Positions 11,599-22,003 of a DNA stretch of 64,000 bases are shown in pieces. This DNA is from Drechmeria coniospora (lineage: Eukaryota; Ascomycota; Sordariomycetes; Hypocreales; Ophiocordycipitaceae): NCBI RefSeq assembly GCF_001625195.1, contig NC_054389.1, forward strand, positions 11,776,520 through 11,840,519, given 5' to 3'. Within the stretch, counting starts at the first letter, position 1. Each line of letters opens with the position of its first letter. The notes beneath the pieces were generated by a model, which saw nothing but the letters and a program-made list of their open reading frames with translations, was not told the origin of the DNA and made no database searches. A program made the position numbers and the translations under genes.

Positions 11599-14008
11599 TC
11601 TGTGCTCACTTGCATCACCATCCGTGGGTGAAGTCGATCAGGTTTGCTGGGCCAACCTAGTGCTGGATGATCGCGGTTGGGTTGGATCCGCACGCGTTGA
11701 GCTGGCGCGATATCACGTGCGCAGACTGTCTGTCCCAGCTGCACTTACGTAAAGGACGGAGTACTGTGCAAGTATGGAGAATACTTACTGTACCTACGGA
11801 GTACATGTACTTATAGTACAACTATAACGGAGAACAGGCAAGCATTAACTGCACAGAGTACTTGAGATGCTGTATTACTTGCTGTACCAGTGTACTCTAT
11901 ACCCCGTACTTGCAGTAATAATATATATACGATTACGTGCATGTAATACTCCGGACAGTACTTGAAAGTACTCTCACACCTATAGTTTTGTACGGAGCAT
12001 TTGAGTGAACGTGTACACGTAAGGAGTACACCGTATGGTAGTTGTACAGTACTGTACATGTGATCCAGTGGTCCGCACAAGAACTTGTACTTGTACTCCG
12101 CACTGTACTGGCAAATAAGTACTTGCACGTACTCGTACTGTACTGTGCTTACAGCATATGATCCGCATATAAGCATGTACTGTCTACTTGTACAGAATGT
12201 GGTATTACCAGAATACCGCACAAGTGCATGCTCGCTTAGCTGCATCAAGATCGCTGCCGCGATAGCCCGCGTTAACCGCGCTAATCATATCGCGTGTCCG
12301 ATTCTAGTGCCAAGCTCAACCGCCTGCGAGGTTGTTGCAACTGCAGTACGATACTCCGTGGCCGTAGTGTTACTAGGTATTCATCATAGCTGCACGCATA
12401 ATGACGTAATACATCGTCTTGCTTGCACGGTTGAATGGAGTGCCTGTACAGTAGCTAACTCTCACTCACCATGCTTCTACTGAGTAGCTTGACGGCCCAG
12501 GCCTACATCGATACACAACCTCCTTCTCCTGCTATCGTTCCGGCTGTATCTCGTCTGCCCTCGTCTACATGATACTAGCTATGCAGAGGTCTCATCGGCT
12601 GTATTGTCGTCAATGCTGCTGTTTCCCAACGGAACCCGGCCAAGATGGGGCATACCACCCACCCTTTGCCAGTGCCTGTACCGTAGTCTGCACGCTCACT
12701 TGCATGTACTTGGCTTCTGTTGACCGTGAGAAACCATCGGCGGCGTCCTGCCCCATGCGGCAATATGTATTGTTGCTCATCATTGCCGGAAAAGCCTCGT
12801 TTGTTCAAGGCATCTCGCCATGGATGCTGACGCCAACGCTAACGCCGTTAGCTTCGTTTCCGGACCAAAGGGTCATCGGAATGATGGAACTCGGGATAAT
12901 TTGTTCATTAACATACTGGCGAATTTGTCCATGTACGTGCTACCGAGGACAGTGCTTGGGGGAGGCGGGGAAAATCATGCAACCATTGCGGAGCCCCTAT
13001 TACCCCTAATCACTCGCTAGCATTTGAACAGACTTGTCGGTAATCAAGTATTACTCGCAATTTCAAACACGCGCAGGGACAATGCATAAGCTTACCTGTA
13101 CGCTATAACGCGAAAAACGTGCTATTCGGAGGGGAGGCTTATGCGTGCTGGAAAGGATGAGCAATGAACGGCTCGAACTGCTGGCAGAAATCTGTAGCAT
13201 GACTACTGTACCTGCACATGAATTAGTACTCACCACCATATTTACGATGCATGTACTGCTGCATGACGAAATCATGCAAAGTACCCATCGAGCCAGTTCA
13301 TCTACTCCCTGGCCATACCCAAGTTCACGTAGTTGAGCTCTCCCGCGCAGCACATGTACGCGCCTCGCGAGGAAGCGTCGGTGGTGCGTGTGCTCGATGC
13401 ACAATAAACCGTGTGAGCACGGCTGCAGGCAAGTGCAGATAATATTCAGTACTCTTCTTGTGTACGAGCATCAGCAATACTGTCATGTGCGTGTCCTTGT
13501 TCAGCTCGCATACCCATCATGATTACTTTGAGGCTCCGCTGGCCTCCTCGACCCCTGTCGTGACACTCGTCCTTGCCTGCAAGCTGGATGAAGAACCGGA
13601 GCAATGGCGAGCATCTGGGGACTAGGGAGGAGCATTTCCCTATGCACCCTGTACTTGTGAGCACCCATGTCCTAGCCACGACGTGCGCGTATCGTTCGCA
13701 TGTACGGTAAGTGCAAGCCATTCACTTTGTGGTGCATGCAAGCAAGCATGCTTCCGTTCGGACTAGGCTAGGAGTCCATGCCACTGTACGAGTAAGTGAG
13801 CGTATAAAGATCTTGACATCATCGTCTGGCGTCCTAAACGACCCGAGTGTACGTGCGGTGGTCACTTGTCTAGCGCAGTCGACGCGTCGAGATCGAATGC
13901 CCAAGCACTCGACATAAAGGCATCGACCCGAGCTTTGCTTTCTTCTCTTTCGTCACCCGTCACCGGCAGCCGCCTTTCTACCGTTGTTGTCCTTTGATCT
14001 CAGACACC
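11599..14008. promoter_or_regulatory. POL32/subtilase divergent spacer
   Basis: 2.4 kb without a recognised gene. 11750-12230 is an AT-rich GTAC-word block. 12250-13000 and 13090-13450 contain only short ORFs with no family likeness. Near the protease there is a TATA-like TATAAAG at 13803-13809 and a pyrimidine-rich stretch at 13932-13980, both usual for highly expressed fungal genes, so 13800-14008 is the likely subtilase promoter. Confidence 0.55.
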
Positions 14009-16847
14009 ATGGTCCGCGTGGCACACGTCGTGTCGCTTGCCGCCTTCGCCTCGACGGCCCAGGCCTATTCCGGCTGCGCCGATGCCGTGCCCGGCGCGTA
14101 CATCTTCGAGTTCCTCAAGGACAGCCATGTGAGTTGTTGTCGTGCCGTGCTTGCCGCTGCGTCAGAGTCCGGCATTGACTCTGCTAGGGCCTCGATAGCT
14201 TCTACGAGCATGTTGGTAGAGTCGGAAGCCTGCGAATGAATCTTACCTTTGAACTCTTCAACGGCGCCTCCGTCCAGATATTCGACAAGGATGACCCTTA
14301 TAGTATAGCGACCAAGATGGCAGAAAACCCCAACGTTCAGGCCTTTTACCCCATCTGCCGATTCCAGTCGGCCGATCCGAAGGCGAAATGGACAGGGTCC
14401 AATCCTCCTCGGGACTGGAAGAATCGGTTGACGAAGCGTGCCCGGGCGAACGAGACGGAGGATACCTTTTCCACCCACATCATGACCCAAGTCAGTATGC
14501 TGCGCGCAAAGGGATGGACGGGTAAAGGCATTAAGATTGCCATCCTTGATACCGGTGTACGTCCTTGTCGCCCACGGCCGGCCCCTTTTTCTAACCCGAG
14601 CTTCAGGTTGACTATACCCACCCGGCCCTCGGAGGCGGTTTTGGCGACGGCTACCGTGTCTCCTTCGGTTATGATGTTATTGGCAATGCCTATGAGCCCG
14701 GCGGCATACCTGTCCCGGACAAGGACCCTATAGATACCTGCGATGGCCATGGCACCCACGTTGCTGGCATTATTGCCGCCCAAGATACCAAGTTCGGCTT
14801 TACCGGCGTCGCGCCCGGCGCTACACTAGGAGCGTACCGTGTTGTCGACTGCAATGGATCCACGACATCCGACATGATGATTGCCGGTTTCAACATGGCC
14901 TATCAGAATGGTGCCAATATCATCACCGCCTCGTTGGGTTTTCATTTCGGCTGGTCATCGGACCCCATTGCCCTCACCGTCCAACGCATCGTCGAGAAGG
15001 GCGTTCCCTGCACCATCTCACAGGGTAATATGGGTTCCTTGGGTCTCTTTGCTGTCGCTACTCCTGCCAGTGGCAAGGGCGTAACGTCGGTTGCGTCGTT
15101 CGAAAACATCATAACGCCTGCGCTGTTATCGGAGGTGACGTACAACATTGATGGCGGCAAGGACATTGTAAGCATCGGCTTTGAGCACACCGCGACGAGG
15201 GCCTGGAACGAGACGACGCTCCAAGTCTATGCCACCAGCCTCAATACCACCGTCGAAGATGATGCTTGCCATCCGCTGCCCGACACCACTCCGGACCTAA
15301 GCAACAAGGTTGTCCTGATCCGACGCGGTCCTGCCTGCCAATTTGAGGCAAAGATTTCTAATGCTGCGGCCAAGGGGGCCAAGTATGTTATATTTTCCAG
15401 TTCTGGCACCATTTCTGGGAGCTTGGCCCACAACGACTTCACCGGCCTTCTCGCCGCCGGCGCCGTATCGAAGGAGGTGGGTGATGCCTGGGCGGAGGCC
15501 ATCAGGGACGGCAAGAAGGTGACGGTAACGATACCCGACGCCAGCAAGTCGAATCGCCATCTGGTTGCGAACCCTAAACCTGCCACCGGTGGTGCTGTCG
15601 CCGCCACGACTTCCTGGGGCCCTACCTGGGACATGGAGGTGAAACCGCTGGTTGGCGCCCCTGGCGCGGACATACTCTCCACCTATCCCCTGGCCCTTGG
15701 TGGTTATGCCATTCATTCCGGAACATCAATGGCCTGCCCGATGGTGGCCGGAATCATCGCCCTCATTGCCGAGGCCCGTGGCACATTTGACCCCGTACTG
15801 ATCAATAGCCTACTCTCGTCCACGGCGAAACCCCAACTCTTCAATGACGGAGATGCTTTCCGTGACTACTATGCCCCGGTTTCCCAGCAGGGAGGTGGAC
15901 TCGTTCAAGCGTACGATGCCGCTTACGCCACGACCCTTGTTCAGCCAGCTGCCTTTTCCTTTAACGATACGGATCATTTCATCAAGTCTATGACCATTAC
16001 CATCAGCAACGTCGGCGAAAAGGAAGTCACCTACGCGTTAGGCAACATGCCGGCCATTACCATGTATACCCTCGACGAAGGAGCCATCAACGCTGCCAAA
16101 TTCCCCAACGAAGCCGTCCAGGAAGCGGCGGTGATGACCTTCAGCCAGAATTCCGTCAGGCTCGGACCCGGCCAGTCGGCCTCGGTTGACGTTCGGCCGA
16201 CTGCTCCGTCCGGCCTGAACGCGAAGCGTCTAGCCCTATGGTCCGGCTGGATCGCCGTGAACGGCACGGATGATACCTCCCTGACGATACCTTACCAGGG
16301 CCTCACCGGATCGCTCCACAACGCGACGGTTTTACCGTCGGGAAATACCTTCATGGCTCAGTACTGGGGCGACTGGAACTATACTGCCATTCCGGCGAAC
16401 GCAACGAACACGACCTTTACTGTTCCGAGACCTGGCGACAAGCCGGCCAAGGGAGTTGGCTTGCCCGGTCTCGTCACGAACCTAACCGTTGGGTCGCCGC
16501 TCGTGACGGCGCACATTGTGCCACTGAAGACCCATGGGCTGCCGGAGAACCTGACGACCGAGTACTGGGGGCACACGACCATCGGCCAGCCGTATGGCTT
16601 CCCACTCAGGTACCGCCACCGTGGCGACAGGGTGTACAGCTGGAAAGGGCAGCTCGACTCGGGCAAGTGGGCGCCGGCGGGCAGGTATAAGTTTGTCGTC
16701 CGTGCCTTGAGGATCTTTGGAAATGCAGAGGATAGAGCCGACTGGGACGAGAGCGAGACGATGCCCTTTGAGATCAACTATCAAAAGGCGAATGTATCGG
16801 CACACCGGAGACGATGGTGCCAGGGAACGAGATGCGATGCTTCATAG
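14009..16847 (+). CDS. Secreted subtilisin-like serine protease with PA domain
   Basis: Extracellular S8 peptidase resembling fungal minor extracellular protease Vpr/Pr1C. Three exons, 14009-14128, 14188-14556 and 14607-16847, give 909 aa. A signal peptide ends at AQA (residue 20). A propeptide of about 115 residues follows (FEFLKDSH to THIMTQ). The triad is seen as Asp161 in AILDTG, His211 in DGHGTHVAG and Ser537 in HSGTSMACP. A PA insert lies between His and Ser (about 310-440; VLIRRGPACQFEAKISNA). The region after the catalytic domain (about 600-780) resembles the Fn3-like domain of these proteases and has several N-glycosylation sites. Intron donors are GTGAGT and GTACGT. In nematode- and insect-pathogenic Hypocreales, relatives degrade host cuticle; whether that applies here is inference. 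Confidence 0.93.
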
Positions 16848-17480
16848 ACATGGAGCCACATTTGATATTGTTGCGTTTGAATGCTGTCGATGAGGGGATT
16901 GCCAGCTTGGTCGGAGTTGTGTAATTGTAAGGACGCTTTACTGCATACCTACATGTATGTATAATTGCATTACAGCAAAGTACAGTGCTTTGCATCCAAG
17001 TATATGCAATTACACGTCTTTGCTTGCTCAAAGTGGACGTCTTATTCAGTGCTCTTGCTCGATGGAATTAATTAATTCCTAATACGGTAATACTTTGCAT
17101 TGCCGCAAGTACTGTTCATGCAAGTACGGAGTACCCTGCAGTCACTACCACACCGTCTGGGGCACAAGCCAACACTGTGCAGTACTTACAGTACAGTACA
17201 GTTACACTGGTACGGAGTACAGGCACTACAGTATAGTAAGTAGATGTGCATGCATTAACTAAGTACTGCACAGTACAATAAGGTAGGTGTAAGTACTTAC
17301 TACAGCACAGGAAGTACAAGTTGGTGCAAGTCCTCCGTACTGCAAGTACTGTAAGTAGAGTTCTTGTAATATACTTGAGTAGTTGCACTGTGCTGTACTT
17401 TTCATACAAGTGCTCCGAACTCTACAGTACATGTGCTTCAGTAATATTACTCTGTCGCGCCGACGCGTCAACGGGCCTGT
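16848..17480. repeat. AT-rich GTAC-word block downstream of subtilase
   Basis: No gene. 16920-17450 is made of CAAGTAC, GTACTTACAGTAC and gtacggagtac words (exact copies at 17124-17134 and 17210-17220), the same vocabulary as in other spacers. Confidence 0.7.
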
Positions 17481-17527
17481 AATGGGGTTAAAGTCCGGGT
17501 AGTTAGTTACGTAACGGTATCTACATC

Positions 17528-17674
17528 TGCGCCTACTTAAGCAGGCACAGAGGACACCTGGTGGTTGGCAACAACATCATTAAGAAGAACACCAATAGAT
17601 TGATTCTGCCCCATCTTATGATCCTTGATTCGTTATAGCCCTAGTCCGGGCGGACGCCCTTTTCCCTCTGTTGC
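17528..17674 (+). repeat. Direct repeat, left copy
   Basis: Near-identical to 22004-22156 in the same orientation: starts tgcgcctacttaagcaggca and ends ctctgttgc, with small indels. It may be part of another LTR or of a host sequence duplicated around the insertion cluster. Confidence 0.85.
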
Positions 17675-17733
17675 ATTCGTTATAAGCCCGGTATGCATCC
17701 CCGCGCAAATTGCTATCCGGAAAAGAAGCAGCA

Positions 17734-17930
17734 TGTTATAATGTTAGGCTTTGCCTAACGGAGCTATGTTATAGGATAGAGTCACGTGCCGTAGCACGTG
17801 ACTCACATTGTATGACTAAGTAGGCATTGGAGTATAAGTACTCCAATGCCTTGTAGAGTTAGAGCTCAGTAGATTTCTTGACAACCATTTCCGACCACTA
17901 GATGCTGGTAGTACTAGTGACTCCATAACA
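17734..17930 (+). repeat. Hairpin LTR copy A (solo LTR)
   Basis: Begins TGTTAT and ends ATAACA, the TG...CA form of an LTR. It contains three inverted repeats: TTAGGC/GCCTAA (17744-17758), an 11-nt arm pair around CACGTG (17779-17804) and a 13-nt arm pair AGGCATTGGAGTA/TACTCCAATGCCT with a 4-nt loop (17822-17851). Copies B and C are in reverse orientation. Confidence 0.75.
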
Positions 17931-18192
17931 GTTCCTTGCACTTAGGGAGCGAGGAGTGACCTTTGCTCCTATACACTATTGGTCCGTTGTGTGTTTCGCC
18001 CCGTACCGTTGTGCCATAGACCGCCTGTTTGACCTAGGCCATCAAGAGTGGTTCATTCTATGTATCACGTGCCTGACCCGCCCCTTGTGGTCGGTCTCGT
18101 TACGTAGGGTCGTAACACAATGTCTCCCTCCCCCAAGGTCGTGCCCCCATGACCTAAGTTTTCCAAGGTAGATATTCGTCCTTGTTCCCGTT

Positions 18193-18969
18193 CTATAACG
18201 TCGGTGTCTTTGTCCTGCGCCTCCATCGCTTGCTTACCGCCTTATAAAGAAGCACCATAAGTGATACTAACATGGCAACAGCACAGAGATCGAGCAGGGC
18301 CGGCTGGAGTGTTCGTCCTTCAGGACCCCCCTGTAGAGCATATCTCCAAGGGCGAAGGAGATGTGTGGTGTTGTGAAACAAGTTGCCCGGAAGGTTTAGA
18401 CGTTGTCTGGCGCAACAGTGTAAAAAGTCCTCGCTGATGCTTCGAAACACACCATGGGCGAACTGGTAAGCCCAGCATTGCGCAGCACTACAATCCCCGC
18501 CAGCGTCATTTCTAGTCGCCACGTTGCCGATGAGGACTTGTCCGGTTGCGAGCTTGATGAGTTGCACGTGGATGGTTGGAACGCCGTAGACCCTCTGGCG
18601 GTCAACCTGACGAATCCGGCAGTCCACGTCAACTAGTTCGACCCGCTCAACTTCGTCCCGTGCTTTGAACGCCACGCTGAGACCATAGCCAATGGTATGC
18701 TCCCGGGATTTTCCTCCCTTGACGCCATCGTCATCGATGAAGGCCGTCATGAACAGCCCGTGTTCTGCGTCGGGGTCGGGATATAGTTCGACGTTGTTTA
18801 TGAGGAGTTTGCGCTCATCCTCCACTGCCAGTTCAAGCCTGATGTGGTCATCCAGGCCAGGACACTGCTGACAAGGGACAATAAGGCACTGACCCTGGTC
18901 TGTAGGTAGCCACTGGATGTTTGTACGTCTTCGGGCCCAATGCCTCCGAACAATGTTTTCAGATATCAT
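18193..18969 (-). CDS. Membrane-anchored hypothetical protein in transposon island
   Basis: 258 aa. Visible features are a CLIVPCQQCPG motif, a VELYPDPDAEHG segment, paired Cys in CSAAQCWA, and one C-terminal hydrophobic helix (LLDLCAVAMLVSLMVLLYKAV) followed by a basic tail, so a tail-anchored or type I protein is likely. The layout resembles a widespread ascomycete family of unknown function (I recall it as DUF7728), but this is from memory. The frame is open upstream of the Met at 18969 to about 19060 without an ATG, so an upstream exon with a signal peptide may be missing. Its GC content is higher than the surrounding retroelement DNA, suggesting a host gene caught between insertions. It may be a pseudogene. 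Confidence 0.45.
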   Translation of the reverse strand: MISENIVRRHWARRRTNIQWLPTDQGQCLIVPCQQCPGLDDHIRLELAVEDERKLLINNVELYPDPDAEHGLFMTAFIDDDGVKGGKSREHTIGYGLSVAFKARDEVERVELVDVDCRIRQVDRQRVYGVPTIHVQLIKLATGQVLIGNVATRNDAGGDCSAAQCWAYQFAHGVFRSISEDFLHCCARQRLNLPGNLFHNTTHLLRPWRYALQGGPEGRTLQPALLDLCAVAMLVSLMVLLYKAVSKRWRRRTKTPTL

Positions 18970-19247
18970 GTCGATGAGCAGAACGGATGATGAATCGGAT
19001 GCGAATAGTGAGTGCGTTTGAGGGTCCGCGATTTGTAAGTACTCTAAAGCTTTGCAAGATCACGTGACTTCACTTGTTTGTCTTCCCCGCGGTAGGCCCG
19101 TGATGCGACCTGGTGCATTTGAACGGGACACACCCGTTGTCTTTGCCGTTGGGTTCCAGCGCGCACACAGGCGTTCTTCCTTTCTCTTGCATTTTTCCCC
19201 GTGAGTTGCCCCTTATTCTTATTCTTTTATGATGTCGTTCTGACACC

Positions 19248-19469
19248 ATGTCGAGCCGCGCAACCCGTATCACGAAGAGTAAGTCTTCCGGCAGAAAGAA
19301 ATCTAAGAACGAAATTCTGATTGCGTTTATCGATTCGTACGGGTACGAGGTGATGCCGTGTTCCTTTTGCTCTTCCCGTCACCTGCGCTGCAGGATGGTG
19401 GAGGGATTATCTCGTTGCAAGGAGTGTGTAAAGCGAAAGCAGTCAAAGCCCTATCCCGATTTGGGTTGA
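19248..19469 (+). pseudogene. Truncated copy of repeat-associated 'MPCSFC' ORF
   Basis: 73 aa: MSSR start, basic region, IAFIDSYG, then MPCSFCSSRHLRC...SRCKECVKRKQS. It matches the N-terminal exon of the intact copy at 20721-21381 in order and spacing of cysteines, but ends early (KPYPDLG) and has no coiled-coil half. Sequence after it runs into LTR copy B. Read as a broken paralogue. Confidence 0.6.
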
Positions 19470-19622
19470 AGGAGGCCAAGGCAGTAGTAATACCGCTACA
19501 GCCAGGAGTACTTAAACAGGCTATAACAATACCTCTTACTCCCTTGTCCGCAACCGACTAACTGGTATACCAACAGATAGTAAGGACTTTAATGTACCTT
19601 ATGCTACTAATACAATTAGACA

Positions 19623-19824
19623 TGTTATGGAGTCACTAGTACTACCAGGATCTAGTGGTCGGAAATAGTTGTTAAGAAATCTACGGAACTCTAACACAAA
19701 GTACTAGGCATTGGAGTATAAGTACTCCAATACCTGCTTAGTCATAGGAAACAAGTTACGTGCGGTAGCACGTGACTCTGTCCTAGGACATAGCTCTATT
19801 AGGCAAAGCCTACTATTATAATAC
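19623..19824 (-). repeat. Hairpin LTR copy B
   Basis: Reverse-complement copy of 17734-17930: starts tgttatggagtcactagtac and keeps the CACGTG hairpin and the AGGCATTGGAGTA hairpin with few changes. It abuts the chromodomain fragment directly, so it may have inserted into an older integrase gene. Confidence 0.75.
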
Positions 19825-20118
19825 AAACGGGTTATATTAAAAGCTAACTATAAACTTTCGCTACCTAAGATTATACGAGTTCATCCACTCTTTTACATCT
19901 CACTACTAGATCCAGCGCCAAGGAACGCTAAACTACATTTGGAAATTGCAATAGAAAATGAACCAGAATACGAAGTCGAACGAATCCTTAACGTAAGAAG
20001 GATTAGCCAAAAACAAAAATACCTCATTAAATGGAAAGATTCTGGACCCGAAGAGAATACTTGGGAGCCACTTCGGAATTTGACCTACTGCCGGTCACTT
20101 CTACGACAATATTACTAG
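19822..20118 (+). pseudogene. Chromovirus integrase C-terminus with chromodomain
   Basis: A 98-codon open stretch ending at TAG (20116-20118). It reads ANYKLSLPKIIRVHPLFYISLLDP, the standard tail of Ty3/gypsy integrase, then a chromodomain YEVERILNVRR...YLIKWKDSG...NTWEPLRNL. The rest of pol is absent to the left, where LTR copy B begins. This identifies the element as a chromovirus, whose chromodomain is thought to direct integration to heterochromatin. Confidence 0.85.
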
Positions 20119-20312
20119 CGCCAAAAACTAACAAAAACCGACATATAAAAGACGGCCTATCTCTCAGCCAAAGACGACAAACTGAAGAATTACCAACTGC
20201 TCCGTCATCTAAACTGCATCTCCAACAAAGAAAAATACAAGCAACAACAAAACTTCTCCACATAGGTATCCTTGCTTCTCTCAGGTTAGTAATTCTAGTG
20301 AACACCTAAGGG

Positions 20313-20660
20313 ATGGGAGCCGGACCATCCCGATGCGATCTGGCCGCTGCCTGTACACTAGGAGCCTGGTCCAACGACGGCTGCCGCCCGACGTTTGAAC
20401 GCTACGAGTTGGCTCGGGAGGGCTGTGGCCAGATTTCCGGCGTATGGGGCCCCGACCCCAGCCACGCGGACTGTGCCAATTGTGGATGCTGCTCTGTTTA
20501 TTTCAACTCCACTGATGGGAGCAGGGGAGATCTTATCAACACCCAGTGCTTAGGTGGCTATTGGTTTGACCCTTACTTCATCCGCCTCGAGGTTTTTCAC
20601 CAGGACAAACTGCGAGGCACTCGCTCGACGACTCTACCATACGTCTCATTGACCTGTTAG
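20313..20660 (+). CDS. Small Cys-rich hypothetical ORF
   Basis: 115 aa with at least ten cysteines (CDLAAAC, DGCRP, EGCGQ, DCANCGCC, TQC, C-terminal C). There is no signal peptide at this start and no recognised family. It sits between the chromodomain fragment and the antisense ORF. Its GC content is higher than the neighbouring AT-rich transposon DNA. It could be an exon or fragment of a host gene carried or broken by the insertions; the start is uncertain. Confidence 0.35.
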   Translation: MGAGPSRCDLAAACTLGAWSNDGCRPTFERYELAREGCGQISGVWGPDPSHADCANCGCCSVYFNSTDGSRGDLINTQCLGGYWFDPYFIRLEVFHQDKLRGTRSTTLPYVSLTC

Positions 20661-20720
20661 GCGTCGAGCATCCCGCGGCTCCCCGACCAGGAGTCGCTAG
20701 ATTTCTTTATGCCAGTCTCA

Positions 20721-21381
20721 CTACTCGCTAGAGGCAGCTGCGCCGAAATACAACGAAGGATTAGAGGCAAAACCCAACCAATCAATAATATCCAACGAAC
20801 AGGCGGATTGCACTTGGGCAATCACTTCCGCCTCTTGTCGCTGTATATTTTCCAGCTCCTTTTGACGAGCTTCTTCTTCCCGGTCCGCTTCCTCCAACTC
20901 ATCCAAAGATTTCAACCCTCTCTGTATCATCTCGTGACCACAAATGATGATTGCTTTCTTCTGCATACGCAAACGCCTTAATCTCGATATCTTCTCGTTT
21001 AGTTGCTGCTGTTTTTCGTTCAGCTGTTGTTGCAAACAAAGGAGTAACTCTTCGGTGGTATCTTCCTTGCGCTTAATTCGACGCTTCTCGGCAATTAGAC
21101 GATTCGCTAGACGAAAAATCAGTTAGGACGCATAATCTGAGAAAGGTCGAAAAGGACTATATACCGGCAGATGTAGTAACTCTAGCGCTATCACAAGATT
21201 TACCTCGCCGAACGCACTCGGAACACCGCGACACGCTGTCAACTGTTTTGCAGACAAGACCCTTTTGCGCACAAAAGGAGCAAGGCATTGTTATTTGACT
21301 AGTCTCGTCGATTAAAGCAAATAAGCTCGACCGCTTCTCGGACTTTCTGGAGGATCGAGGTTTTAAGATTCGACTAGACAT
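20721..21381 (-). CDS. Intact spliced Cys-cluster/coiled-coil ORF of repeat-associated family
   Basis: Two exons, 21381-21165 and 21106-20721, with a 58-nt intron (GTATAT donor, CTAAC branch site, GTCTAG acceptor), give 200 aa. Exon 1 has a basic start and a cysteine cluster MPCSFC-x6-C-x7-SRCSECVRRGKSCD, which looks like a small zinc-binding module and loosely like a fungal Zn2Cys6 finger. Exon 2 is a long coiled coil (LIAEKRRIKRKEDTTEELLL, LQQQLNEKQQQLNEK, LDELEEADREEEARQKELEN) with a C-terminal DIIDWLGF segment. I recall related multicopy ORFs in filamentous fungal repeats; the function is unknown. It lies antisense between the integrase tail and the 3' LTR. An upstream in-frame ATG exists at 21423. 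Confidence 0.6.
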
Positions 21382-21489
21382 AGCGTTAGAGCGATATCGC
21401 AAAAAGAGGGGTACCAAAAACAAAACAACTTACAGTTTAGGAGGCGGATAGGCGGTTTATCTATCAGGTCTTGCGGACAAGACCAACAG

Positions 21490-21830
21490 GAGGGGGATAT
21501 CGTGTTACGTCCTCGGTTTAAGGTTATACGGGCGGCCGCAGAAACGGTCGCCTGTACTGCAGCAATACAGGGAGGACGGAACAATAGTCGGTGCAATCGA
21601 CCAATCAACGGTGGATCGACAGCTACATATGCGCTACTGCAATAATCCCTTGGATCGAACGGATCAACGGGATTATGGCTTCGATCCCGATGATCTAAGT
21701 GATGCAGCATTGAACCTCGATATATATAAAACCCCCTTCGTAGTCACTCATTAGATAGATAGCTAGTTAGCGTTCAATACAGATTATACCCTAATCAACT
21801 GGTTACGGTCTACAACCTATTACTAACGTA
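21490..21830 (+). repeat. Second LTR type with polypurine tract
   Basis: A purine run (caggagggggata, 21488-21500) immediately precedes TGTTACG at 21503, as a polypurine tract precedes a 3' LTR. A TATA-like tatatataaa lies at 21721-21730. The right end (acgtaa) runs straight into LTR copy C at about 21831, so the expected CGTAACA terminus is lost. By orientation this would be the 3' LTR of the element carrying the chromodomain. Confidence 0.6.
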
Positions 21831-21986
21831 ATTATGGAGTCACTAGTACTACTAATATCTAGTGGTCGGAAATAGTTGTTAACTCAAGGTACTAGGCATC
21901 TTAGTCATAGGATACGAGTCATGTGCTACCGCACGTGACTCTGTCCTAGGACATGGCTCTATTAGGCAAAGCCTAATATCATAACA
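21831..21986 (-). repeat. Hairpin LTR copy C, internally deleted
   Basis: Reverse-complement relative of 17734-17930 ending in ATAACA at 21986. It keeps the CACGTG hairpin but lacks the 13-nt-arm hairpin: the sequence passes from aggcat directly to cttagtcatag near 21900. Confidence 0.75.
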
Positions 21987-22003
21987 CCGGAATATTTATT
22001 AAC

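Noticed and set aside
12569..13009. 146-codon ORF in the POL32/subtilase spacer
   Set aside because: Composition and lack of any family motif or splice context suggest chance.
17734..17930. LTR copy A as a MITE or terminal-inverted-repeat DNA transposon
   Set aside because: The inverted termini are only the 6-nt TGTTAT/ATAACA expected of an LTR, no target duplication of TA or 8-bp type is seen, and the internal hairpins are not terminal.
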